Of a DNA stretch of 64,000 bases, positions 33,384-41,405 are shown piece by piece. The position numbers and the translations under genes are program-made. The stretch comes from an uncultured Alphaproteobacteria bacterium (GTDB lineage: Bacteria; Pseudomonadota; Alphaproteobacteria; HIMB59), in assembly GCA_902528805.1 (NCBI GenBank), contig CABZUC010000002.1:1-64000 (forward strand), given 5' to 3'. The number at the start of each line of letters is the position of its first letter. The first letter of the stretch is position 1. The notes under the pieces are model-generated. The model was not told where the DNA came from. It was given only the letters and a program-made list of their open reading frames with translations, and did no database searches.

Positions 33384-35228
33384 TTAGACGCCTTTGCGCT
33401 GTTTATTCTTTCCAGACTCAAAGTCTTTTAAAGCTTTTTTATTATCTTCAGTAATTGGGTCTTGCAGTGTTGGGCTCTCCCAAAAGGCTGTTCCCTCTAA
33501 CCATTCGTAACCATGAGTTTTAATTGCAATGACATATGTTTTTTCTGAGTCTTTGGCCCTCTTAAAAGCTGCCTCTAACTCTGAGGTAGAACTCACTGTT
33601 TCAGCATTAGCTCCCATACTTTTTGCATGATTTTCAAAGTCTACAAATTGTAAATTTGTTGCTCTCGCAGCACGAAGATTACAAATATACTCCTTGCCCC
33701 CTTTGGCTAGTTGAAGGCGATTGATGACCATATGTCCACCGTTATCACAAACAATAATTATAAGTTTTTGATCATAAAGAACTGAGCTGTAGATATCACT
33801 GTTGTTCAATAAATAAGAACCATCACCAACAAAGACCACCACATCTTGATCTGGTTTAGCCATCTTAATTCCAAGTGCTCCTGATATTTCATATCCCATG
33901 CAACTAAAACCCCATTCTGTCTCAAAAGTATTAAGTTGCTTTGGTTTCCAAACTTGAACAACCTCTCCTACAAGACCTCCTGCAGCTGTGACAACGATAT
34001 CACTTGGATCTGAATTTCTATAAACCGCCCCTACTGCGTGAGCATATGAGGGCTCTTCTTGATTAGTAGGTCCACTTTGTTTTTCAACGTATGCGTCCCA
34101 TTCATCTCTCTCCTTGATTGCTCTTTGATACCAAGGATCAGGGGCTATCCAGTCGCCCAAAGCTTCTGAGATTTTCTGAAGTCCAACTTTAGCATCACTT
34201 ATAACTGGGGTAGCTAAATGCTTGGTCGTATCATAACGAGCTGTATTGACTGAAACTAATTTAAAATTAGGGTTTTCGAAATTTGCCCAAGAGCCTGTCG
34301 TGAAATCTGCAAGTTTTGTTCCTATAGCAAGGGCTAGATCTGTATCTTTTGAAAGATTATTAGAAGAGCCCTGTCCCAAAGCTCCTACAGTACTAATATA
34401 ATAAGGGTCATCTTTAGTCATACATCCGATACCCATTACTGTTGAAGTAACTGGGATGTTGTGTTTTTTTGCAAAGTTTGAAAGTTCTTGCTCTGCTTCA
34501 GAGTAAAGAACTCCTCCTCCTGAAATGATTATAGGTTGTTTAGAGTTTTTAAGTATTTCAGCTGCTTGATTCACTTGGCTTGGATCAGGATGAATTCTTC
34601 TTATCTCATGAATTTTTTCCTCAAAAAATATTTCAGGGAAATCAAATGACTCTCCTTGAACGTCTTGTGACATTGCAATGGTTGCTGGTCCACAATCAGA
34701 GGGATCAAGCATTACTTGAATAGCTTGAGGAAGAGAGCCAAGAATTTGCTCAGGTCTTGTAATTCTGTCAAAATATTTTGAGACAGGCTTAAAAGCATCA
34801 TTTGCAGTTTCGATAGGGGAATTAAAATTTTCGACTTGTTGTAATACTGGGTCAGGAAAGCGACTGGCAAAAGTATCACCAGGTAGGAGCAGTATTGGAA
34901 GACGATTACTTAAGGCTACAGCAGCGGCTGTAACCATATTAGTTGCACCAGGACCAACTGATGAGGTGGCAATAAAAATTTGTTTTCTTCTCATCGCTCT
35001 AGTATAGCCGATGCCAGTCAAAGCCATACTTTGTTCATGATGGCCTCTGTATCCAGGAAGATCTGATTGAAACTCTTCCATTGCTTGACCTAAGCATGCA
35101 ACATTTCCGTGGCCATAAATAGCAAATGCGCCAGGAAATAGAGGGGCCTTTTTACCATCAACTATAATTTTTTGCGCAATTAGAAATTTAAAAAGTGCGT
35201 GAGCACAAGACAATTTGATGGTCTTCAT
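33384..35228 (-). CDS. iolD: 3D-(3,5/4)-trihydroxycyclohexane-1,2-dione hydrolase-like ThDP enzyme
   Basis: A 614-residue thiamine-diphosphate enzyme. The opening with PLFPGAFAIYGHGNVACLGQAMEE and YRGHHEQSMALTGIGYTRA (the ThDP-activating glutamate) is specific to the IolD branch of the acetolactate-synthase superfamily, and GDGSYLLNNSDIYSSV is the diphosphate/metal motif. IolD opens the cyclic diketone made from myo-inositol. None of iolB, C, E, G or A is in the window, so either these lie elsewhere or the enzyme acts on another cyclitol. It forms an operon with the downstream SDR. Confidence 0.85.
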   Translation of the reverse strand: MKTIKLSCAHALFKFLIAQKIIVDGKKAPLFPGAFAIYGHGNVACLGQAMEEFQSDLPGYRGHHEQSMALTGIGYTRAMRRKQIFIATSSVGPGATNMVTAAAVALSNRLPILLLPGDTFASRFPDPVLQQVENFNSPIETANDAFKPVSKYFDRITRPEQILGSLPQAIQVMLDPSDCGPATIAMSQDVQGESFDFPEIFFEEKIHEIRRIHPDPSQVNQAAEILKNSKQPIIISGGGVLYSEAEQELSNFAKKHNIPVTSTVMGIGCMTKDDPYYISTVGALGQGSSNNLSKDTDLALAIGTKLADFTTGSWANFENPNFKLVSVNTARYDTTKHLATPVISDAKVGLQKISEALGDWIAPDPWYQRAIKERDEWDAYVEKQSGPTNQEEPSYAHAVGAVYRNSDPSDIVVTAAGGLVGEVVQVWKPKQLNTFETEWGFSCMGYEISGALGIKMAKPDQDVVVFVGDGSYLLNNSDIYSSVLYDQKLIIIVCDNGGHMVINRLQLAKGGKEYICNLRAARATNLQFVDFENHAKSMGANAETVSSTSELEAAFKRAKDSEKTYVIAIKTHGYEWLEGTAFWESPTLQDPITEDNKKALKDFESGKNKQRKGV

Positions 35229-35339
35229 TATTCCTCCAAAAACTTAACCGATAAGATATTACACGATAGAAAGATAATTTGAATGAAAAACCTTTTAAAT
35301 TTCTTACTTTTTTGACATAACAAATAATCAAGAGGTAAA

Positions 35340-36302
35340 ATGAAAATTGCTATTCTAGGTACAGTTCACCCAAAAGGCTTAGAGTTTTTAAAAAACAACG
35401 AATTCGAGGTCTTTGAAGTAGGGAATTTTGAAATTCAAAGCTTAAAGGAAAGTTTAAAAAATGTTGATGGAATTTTATTAAGAACATCAAAGCTGGATCA
35501 AGATATTTTACAACATTGCGATAACCTAAAAATTATTTCAAGGCATGGTGTTGGCTATGATAATGTTGACTTAGATTTTCTTAATAAGAATAAAATTGCT
35601 CTTGGTATCACCTCTACGTCTAATGCTGCAAGTGTTTCTGAACATGTCATGTCATTTTTTATTTATTTAACTAAAAATCTTTCTTTATCAGATAGGTTAG
35701 TAAAAGAGGGAAATTTTGATAAGAGATCTCAGTTACCTGACTTTTTTGAATTATATAAAAAAAAAGTTCTTATTATAGGTTTTGGAAGAATAGGGAAAGA
35801 AGTTGCGAAAAGGTGTCTAGGGTTTGATATGGAAGTATATGTTTACGATCCATTTTTAGATAGTGACTCTATAGAAAAAAATAAATGTATCCCAATTGAA
35901 AAAAATGAGGGTTTAGCTCTAGCAGACTTTATCACTATTCATTTACCATTAAACGAAAATACAACAAACTTTATTTCTAAGTCAGAATTAAATCTTATGA
36001 AAAAAAATACTGTTCTTGTAAATACATCAAGAGGGGGAATCGTTAATGAAGATGATTTGTATCAAGCTTTAAAAGCAAAGAAAATTAGAGGTGCTGGAAT
36101 GGATGTTTATATATCTGAACCACCTAAACCCGATCATCCTTTTTTTAAATTAGATAATATTTTATTAACTCCTCACAATGCTGCGTTAACGTTGGAGTGT
36201 CGAGAGAGAATGTCACTAGAGGCGTCACAAAATATTGTTTATTTTTTAAAAAATATGAATGAACTCAATAAAGAAAACTTAGTTAATAAGATGCATTTAT
36301 AA
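35340..36302 (+). CDS. D-isomer-specific 2-hydroxyacid dehydrogenase
   Basis: A 320-residue NAD-dependent dehydrogenase of the phosphoglycerate/hydroxypyruvate reductase superfamily. VLIIGFGRIGKEVAKR is the nucleotide-binding motif. The catalytic arginine lies in NTSRGGIVNE, the glutamate region follows and the histidine is in LTPHNAA. There is no ACT domain, so it is not a regulated SerA. The start has AAGAGGT upstream. It is divergent from iolD and convergent with the SMP-30 gene, so a role in sugar- or inositol-derived hydroxyacid metabolism is plausible. Confidence 0.83.
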   Translation: MKIAILGTVHPKGLEFLKNNEFEVFEVGNFEIQSLKESLKNVDGILLRTSKLDQDILQHCDNLKIISRHGVGYDNVDLDFLNKNKIALGITSTSNAASVSEHVMSFFIYLTKNLSLSDRLVKEGNFDKRSQLPDFFELYKKKVLIIGFGRIGKEVAKRCLGFDMEVYVYDPFLDSDSIEKNKCIPIEKNEGLALADFITIHLPLNENTTNFISKSELNLMKKNTVLVNTSRGGIVNEDDLYQALKAKKIRGAGMDVYISEPPKPDHPFFKLDNILLTPHNAALTLECRERMSLEASQNIVYFLKNMNELNKENLVNKMHL

Positions 36303-36305
36303 GAG

Positions 36306-37178
36306 TCAGATATCAGTTAAAAGCTGCTTAAATCCTTTAGTTTCAGTTTTTATTTTATGAAGATTACCGCCGGCAGCATCGTTAACTGGATCTGCCCTTA
36401 GGGAAGTCACATATAAACTTGATAAATCAGTGTCCCCAAACGTTACACAAGTTGGCGTGTTAGTAGGAAGGTCAATTTTTTCAATGATTTTTCCATTTTT
36501 TGTATTTATACAAATAATACATTTTCCCCTAACCCTTGCTGACCAATAATTATTATTAATGTCTACTGTTGCTCCGTCTGGTTCTCCAACATCATTAAAA
36601 GTCATATTTGACTCTAATTCGTGTAATTTTTTAAAATCATGGGTGAACTCAAATTTTCTTATTAAACCAGTTGGTGTATCTGCAAAGTACATAATATTTT
36701 CATTTTGAGAAAAGGCTATGCCATTTGAAACAGTAATATTTGACAAAAGATGAGTTAAAGACAGATCTGGAGCTAATCTATATAGATTTGCAATAGGCTT
36801 TCTATTTATTTTATCTGGATCCTCGTTATAAGTACCAAATACAATTCCACCGTAAGGATCAACTTTTGCATCATTAATGCGAGTTTGTTTTATATTAATT
36901 TCAACATCACATATTTTTTCAAAAGAAGAAAAGTCTTGGTTTGAAATAGCAATATGTTTGGGAAAACCAATAATAAATCCATCTTTCTTTCTAGGTAATA
37001 TAAAACCTGCCCTATCTGGCAAATTATAATCAAGGCTTTGATTTTTATTGTCAAGTTTCCAAATTTTTTTACCATCAATATCTGTCCAAATCAGGGAACT
37101 ACTTCTTGGATCCCAAAAACAACTTTCTCCAAGTTTGTTTTTACACGTGAGAGCTGTTGAGACATCTTTACTACTCAT
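36306..37178 (-). CDS. SMP-30/gluconolactonase/LRE family protein
   Basis: A 290-residue six-bladed beta-propeller of the SMP-30 family. GESCFWDPRSSSLIWTDIDGKKIW, the INDAKVDPYGGIVFGT blade with its metal-binding Asn/Asp, NGIAFSQNENIMYFADT and EPDGATVDINNNYWSA are all in family order. Members hydrolyse sugar lactones to aldonic acids with a divalent metal. This fits the neighbouring sugar and inositol genes, where an upstream dehydrogenase would produce a lactone. No signal peptide is visible, so it is likely cytoplasmic. Confidence 0.85.
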   Translation of the reverse strand: MSSKDVSTALTCKNKLGESCFWDPRSSSLIWTDIDGKKIWKLDNKNQSLDYNLPDRAGFILPRKKDGFIIGFPKHIAISNQDFSSFEKICDVEINIKQTRINDAKVDPYGGIVFGTYNEDPDKINRKPIANLYRLAPDLSLTHLLSNITVSNGIAFSQNENIMYFADTPTGLIRKFEFTHDFKKLHELESNMTFNDVGEPDGATVDINNNYWSARVRGKCIICINTKNGKIIEKIDLPTNTPTCVTFGDTDLSSLYVTSLRADPVNDAAGGNLHKIKTETKGFKQLLTDI

Positions 37179-37193
37179 TTTTTAGTTTCACAA

Positions 37194-37496
37194 TTAATTA
37201 ACATTCTTTATGCAGTTTTCTAAAATTGGTGGAAGGAAATCAAAGTTATTTGACCAAGCATAATGTATTTCTGTTCTCATAAATTCAATGTCTTCTAAAG
37301 GGAAGTGTCCTTCTTCATATTTATTTAATAGTTCTTGCTTTCTTAAGAAAATGTCTTGAGAGGTTTTTTCATCCTTCATTTGAATAAAGAAATCAATTGC
37401 TAGCTCATAAGTTGCAACGCAAATTATTTCATCCTCATTATAAGCAAAAAGATTGTTATAAAAAAATACCAAAATTAATAAGAATATTTTTCTCAC
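37194..37496 (-). CDS. small exported protein of unknown function
   Basis: A 100-residue protein with a signal peptide (MRKIFLLILVFFYNNLFA) and a short acidic, helical mature part with two cysteines (IICVATYE and ENCIKN). No family is recognised. It lies 15 bases upstream of the SMP-30 gene and 20 bases after the PQQ-type dehydrogenase, all on the minus strand, so it is probably in their transcript. Confidence 0.55.
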   Translation of the reverse strand: MRKIFLLILVFFYNNLFAYNEDEIICVATYELAIDFFIQMKDEKTSQDIFLRKQELLNKYEEGHFPLEDIEFMRTEIHYAWSNNFDFLPPILENCIKNVN

Positions 37497-37516
37497 TATA
37501 TGAACATAAATTAAAG

Positions 37517-38590
37517 TTAAGGTTTTAAAATAAATAAGTTTGAGTTTGTCTCATCAGCAATAATGTATACATTACCTGATTGATCGATTTCTATATCTCT
37601 GACTCTTCCAATTTTATCTTTAAATATGACCTCCTCCTCAACAAATTCATTATTTTTTCTATGTAATACAGATAGGTATTTGTATTTTAGAGAGGAAACT
37701 AAAAGTGAATCTTTCCACTGCGGAAAAGCATTACCTTCATAAAATTTAATGCCACTTACTGCAATAGAAGGCACCCAGATAAACTCAGGTTTTAAAAAAC
37801 CAGGTTCCCAAGCGTTGCCATCACCGATTTTTGTACCAGAGTAGTTTATCCCTCCCCATCCAATTTTTTTCCAGCCATAATTAGATCCACTGACAACTTT
37901 ACCTATGAAATCTCCGCCTTTAGGTCCATGATTAGATATATAAATAGTTTTTGTTTGAGGGTCCAAAGTCATACCTTGAGGATTTCTAACACCAATCTGA
38001 AATAACTCAGGTAACCAATTATTTCCTTTTATAAAAGGGTTATCTTTAGGATATTCTCCATTTTTGTGAATTCTAATAATTGAGCCAATAGAGTTTGTGA
38101 AGTCTTGAGCTATCATGCCCTTTCCTCTCTCACCAACGCTTACATAAAGATAATCATCGAAAATCTCTATTCTTGAACCAAAATGCTTACCATTATCTAT
38201 GTAGGGAAGGGCTTCATATATAAGTTTTTCATTTATAAGTTTATTGTTTTGAAGTTCGGCTCGATAAACTGCGGTTGTATATTTTCTTCCTTTTTGAATG
38301 GAGCAGGTTACCCATACAATGTTCTTTTCACTAACAATATCAAGTAAGCCTCCTTGACCAAAAAAAATTGAAGGAATGTTATGTGATATTTGTATCTGAG
38401 AAGAATTCTTTGTATTTACCAAATAAATTTCACCAGTTTTTTGGGTGATTAGAAGCTCTTCTGAATTTAACCAGCTCATTCCCCAAGGAAAATTTAGTTC
38501 TATCGGAGTCTTCTCTAAGACAATTGAATATGCATTAAAGGTAAATAAAAGAAAAATTGATATAAAATATATAAGTTTTTTTTTAATCAA
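37517..38590 (-). CDS. PQQ-dependent sugar dehydrogenase (Asd/YliI-like), periplasmic
   Basis: A 357-residue soluble beta-propeller protein of the glucose/sorbosone dehydrogenase family. A signal peptide (about 1-22, ending NAYS) sends it to the periplasm. Family features are FPWGMSWL, SVGERGKG, RNPQGMTLDPQT and ISNHGPKGGDFIG, then PSIAVSGIKFY and VRDIEIDQSGNVYIIAD. It would oxidise aldose sugars to lactones, which fits the SMP-30 lactonase next to it. PQQ dependence is presumed from the family. No pqq genes are in the window. Confidence 0.82.
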   Translation of the reverse strand: MIKKKLIYFISIFLLFTFNAYSIVLEKTPIELNFPWGMSWLNSEELLITQKTGEIYLVNTKNSSQIQISHNIPSIFFGQGGLLDIVSEKNIVWVTCSIQKGRKYTTAVYRAELQNNKLINEKLIYEALPYIDNGKHFGSRIEIFDDYLYVSVGERGKGMIAQDFTNSIGSIIRIHKNGEYPKDNPFIKGNNWLPELFQIGVRNPQGMTLDPQTKTIYISNHGPKGGDFIGKVVSGSNYGWKKIGWGGINYSGTKIGDGNAWEPGFLKPEFIWVPSIAVSGIKFYEGNAFPQWKDSLLVSSLKYKYLSVLHRKNNEFVEEEVIFKDKIGRVRDIEIDQSGNVYIIADETNSNLFILKP

Positions 38591-38601
38591 CGAGAATGAG
38601 A

Positions 38602-39636
38602 TTATTTTACCCCAAGTTTTTTTTGCAAGTCACTTGAAGAGGTAGTATACCTAAAAACATACTTTTTATCAGTATGACAATATTCAAACATTTTTTTTGC
38701 AGCGAGTGCCGCCTCATGAAAACCACTTAGTATCAATTTTAACTTACCAGGGTAGATACAAATATCTCCCACGGCAAAAATTCTTGGTACTGAAGTTTCG
38801 AAGTTTTCTGTATTAACAGAAATTAGGTTTTTTTCTAAATTTAACCCCCACTCTGCGATTGGGCCTAATTCAATTTTTAAACCAAAAAATGGGAATATTG
38901 CATCAATGTCATTAATTAACTTACCATCGTCTAGTGTAACTGTAACTTTACCTTTTTCATTAAGAGAAACATTCTTAAGACTTCCCATATTAAAATTTAC
39001 TTCCCCCTTATCTACCAACGACATAACTTTATTTACTGAGTCTTGAACACCTTTAAATTCTTTTCTTCTGTGAACCAGTGATACTTTTTTTGCAATACCT
39101 TGAAATCCCATAACATAATCTAAAGCGGAGTCACCACCACCAATAATTAAAATATTCTTGTCTTGAAAGTCTGTTCTTTTTTTGACTGAATAAAAAATGT
39201 TTTTATTTTCTAATTGATCGGCTCCCTCTGCTGGAAGTTTCCTTGGAACAAAACTACCTGCTCCAGCTGCTATGACAACAGACTTGCACTTAATTGAAGT
39301 GCCTTTATCTGTTTCTACAAAAATATCATTTTCATTAATTTCAATTTTTGAGGTTAATTGGTTTAGGTGATAAGTAGGGTTGAAAGGTTCAGCTTGTTTA
39401 ATTAAATCATCGGTTAACTCTTGGCCCGTGATAGCTGGTCTACTTGGAATATCATATAAATTCTTATCAGGGTAAAGCTCAGCACATTGTCCACCAATTT
39501 TGTCAAGATTATCAATGAGATGAGATTTCATATCTAAAAGGCCCAGCTCAAATACTTGGAAAAGACCGCAAGGACCAGCGCCAATTATAACCACATCTGT
39601 TTCGTGACTGGATCCTGGATTTACAATATTATTCAT
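38602..39636 (-). CDS. ferredoxin/flavodoxin-NADP reductase, thioredoxin-reductase-like type
   Basis: A 344-residue two-dinucleotide-fold flavoprotein. VVIIGAGPCGLFQVFELGLL binds FAD with the following IGGQCAELYPDKNLYDIP, typical of the TrxR-like ferredoxin-NADP reductases (YumC type). NILIIGGGDSALDYVMGF is the NADPH fold. The redox CxxC of true thioredoxin reductase is absent. It supplies or withdraws electrons from ferredoxin or flavodoxin, possibly for the nearby Rieske oxygenase. It is separated from the rhodanese gene by an 80-base divergent region. Confidence 0.85.
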   Translation of the reverse strand: MNNIVNPGSSHETDVVIIGAGPCGLFQVFELGLLDMKSHLIDNLDKIGGQCAELYPDKNLYDIPSRPAITGQELTDDLIKQAEPFNPTYHLNQLTSKIEINENDIFVETDKGTSIKCKSVVIAAGAGSFVPRKLPAEGADQLENKNIFYSVKKRTDFQDKNILIIGGGDSALDYVMGFQGIAKKVSLVHRRKEFKGVQDSVNKVMSLVDKGEVNFNMGSLKNVSLNEKGKVTVTLDDGKLINDIDAIFPFFGLKIELGPIAEWGLNLEKNLISVNTENFETSVPRIFAVGDICIYPGKLKLILSGFHEAALAAKKMFEYCHTDKKYVFRYTTSSSDLQKKLGVK

Positions 39637-39707
39637 GTCTTATATTATAGTAATATATTAAATTTAAGATCAAACAGTTATATATTATCAATAGTTATTG
39701 AGGAGAA

Positions 39708-39719
39708 ATGAATAAATGA
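39708..39719 (+). promoter_or_regulatory. three-codon leader ORF overlapping the rhodanese start
   Basis: GAGGAGA is followed at normal spacing by ATG AAT AAA TGA (39708-39719), and the TGA of this minimal frame overlaps the rhodanese ATG at 39716. The Shine-Dalgarno site is therefore better placed for the mini-ORF than for the gene. Either the leader couples translation, or the long spacing is tolerated. Confidence 0.35.
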
Positions 39720-40099
39720 AGACTTTTCCAGAGCTTTTAGAAGAAGCAAATGCTGAAATCAAATCAGTGAGCCCAGAAGAATTAAAACAGCAATTAGATA
39801 ATGAAGAAATTATCCTTGTTGATGTTCGCTCAAAAGATGCCATCGAGGCTGAAGGTCAAATAGAAGGATCAGTTCATGTTCCAAGAGACATGCTGGAATT
39901 TCACGCTGATCAAAGACCAGACAACCCTCTCAGAAAAGAAGAACTTGATCCTGAGAAAAAAATTGTTGTTTATTGTGGAGTGGGTGGTCAAGGAACTTTA
40001 TCAACTAAAACTCTTCAAGATATGGGTTATAAAGATGTATCTAACTTATCCGGTGGAACAAATGCTTGGGTAAAAGCAGGGTTTGAATTAAAAAAATAA
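39716..40099 (+). CDS. rhodanese-like domain protein
   Basis: A 127-residue single rhodanese domain. VSPEELKQQLDNEEIILVDVRS is the entry, IEGSVHVPRDMLEF the CH2A-like segment, and VVYCGVGGQGT the active loop with the persulfide cysteine at C87. LSGGTNAWVKAGF closes the fold. The active loop C-G-V-G-G-Q-G departs from the usual C-R-x-G-x-R of thiosulfate sulfurtransferases, so the sulfur acceptor is uncertain. It is monocistronic between divergent and convergent neighbours. Confidence 0.85.
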   Translation: MKTFPELLEEANAEIKSVSPEELKQQLDNEEIILVDVRSKDAIEAEGQIEGSVHVPRDMLEFHADQRPDNPLRKEELDPEKKIVVYCGVGGQGTLSTKTLQDMGYKDVSNLSGGTNAWVKAGFELKK

Positions 40100-40104
40100 A
40101 TTAG

Positions 40105-40194
40105 TTATTTATTTTTATTATTTTCGTAAAGCATAGTAGCCATTACTAGAACGGCTCCAAAGATGCCTAGAAGAATCCATGTATCAAAAGACAT
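40105..40194 (-). CDS. 29-residue single-pass membrane peptide coupled to the Rieske gene
   Basis: The frame encodes MSFDTWILLGIFGAVLVMAT followed by MLYENNKNK: one hydrophobic helix (about residues 6-22) and a short charged tail. Its ATG at 40194 lies a single base after the TAG of the Rieske oxygenase, the spacing of a coupled gene, and the stop at 40105 ends five bases before the convergent rhodanese stop. Such short single-helix peptides often stabilise or localise a partner enzyme. The partner here would be the oxygenase or its electron supply, but that is inference. It falls below normal gene-calling length. Confidence 0.6.
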   Translation of the reverse strand: MSFDTWILLGIFGAVLVMATMLYENNKNK

Positions 40195-40195
40195 T

Positions 40196-41386
40196 CTAAA
40201 CTTTTAACATCTTTCTAGCATACCAATCGTGAAAGACATGAGTTGGTTCATCCATCACCGGTGAAAAGCGCCCTCCATCAAAGCCCTCCGCATACCGGCT
40301 TTGCTGCATTCCTTCTACTACAAAAATATCTTCTTCAAATACGGTTCTCCAAAGCTTGGTATTCTCTAAGCGTGTTTGCTGATATTCATCAGACAGCATA
40401 AAAGAGTCTGAATAATAGATTTCAACATGCTCTTTGATTTGATCACATCCAATTGGTTCAATAATGAGATTAAAAACATGATCTTTTTGAACACCCAATA
40501 TTAAATTTGGAAATAAAACAATATATTCTCCTTTGCTGTCCCATTCAGAGCTTAAATTTTTAAAATTTTGAAATTGTTTTCCTGTTGAATATCTTGGAAT
40601 GTATTTATTACTAATTTGTCCAGAATAATGCCCATATTTTACAATATTTTCATGATCCTCTAACTTGGAATAACTATTTAAACCCGGGTGAATCCAAGGG
40701 AGGTGGTAGGACTCTAAGTAATTTTCGACTGCTAGTTTCCAATTAGTGTTTACCTCAAGCTCAAAGGATGAGTCGCTCATATCTGAATACATAGGTTGAT
40801 CAAAAGAGGACCATCGTTCTAACAAAGGTTTATGAACCTCTTCAAAGGGTTTTGCCCTGCCATCAGGATTCACAAATATGACATCTCTCCAAACATGAGA
40901 ACGAACCTCAATTAATGATAATTCACTTTTATTAATATCTGAGTGATAGTTATAACCTGGTCCTCCAATATGAGGGGTAGCAACAACTTCTCCGGTTTGC
41001 TTGTAGCACCAAGAATGGTAAGGACAGCGAATTGCCCCCTTCAGAACTTTGGGGTCTTTAATGAGGGTCATACCTCGATGTCGACATACATTTTGAAAAA
41101 CACGTATTTTTTTATCTTGGATACTGCGAATTAATAAAAGAGGATTTTTAAAATAATTGACCGGTCTCACAGAACCAGGTTGAGGTAGGTCTTTTACAAA
41201 GCCTACGGCAAACCAACCTTTGTTAAAAAGAATTTCTCTCTCTAAATCAAAATATTTAGTTTTAGTATAATATTCATTAGGGATGCCTTTTGCTTCGTGT
41301 ATTGGTTTAATACATTGTTCTAATTTTTGAAGATCTTGAAAATAAACTTGATTGGTATCTTGTTGGTCAACATCTACTTCTCTCAC
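40196..41386 (-). CDS. Rieske non-heme iron oxygenase, alpha subunit (betaine/carnitine demethylase-like)
   Basis: A 396-residue aromatic-ring-hydroxylating-type oxygenase. The Rieske [2Fe-2S] ligands are C101, H103, C121 and H124 (CRHRGM and CPYHSW). The mononuclear iron site is H228 and H233 in ENYLESYHLPWIHPGL with D353. The closest functional analogues by pattern act on quaternary amines (GbcA, CntA, Stc2), removing a methyl or cleaving C-N. That fits the betaine-homocysteine methyltransferase in the same cluster. No reductase subunit is adjacent. The ferredoxin-NADP reductase at 38.6 kb could serve. Confidence 0.8.
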   Translation of the reverse strand: MREVDVDQQDTNQVYFQDLQKLEQCIKPIHEAKGIPNEYYTKTKYFDLEREILFNKGWFAVGFVKDLPQPGSVRPVNYFKNPLLLIRSIQDKKIRVFQNVCRHRGMTLIKDPKVLKGAIRCPYHSWCYKQTGEVVATPHIGGPGYNYHSDINKSELSLIEVRSHVWRDVIFVNPDGRAKPFEEVHKPLLERWSSFDQPMYSDMSDSSFELEVNTNWKLAVENYLESYHLPWIHPGLNSYSKLEDHENIVKYGHYSGQISNKYIPRYSTGKQFQNFKNLSSEWDSKGEYIVLFPNLILGVQKDHVFNLIIEPIGCDQIKEHVEIYYSDSFMLSDEYQQTRLENTKLWRTVFEEDIFVVEGMQQSRYAEGFDGGRFSPVMDEPTHVFHDWYARKMLKV

Positions 41387-41405
41387 AATTAATTCCTTTT
41401 TATTG

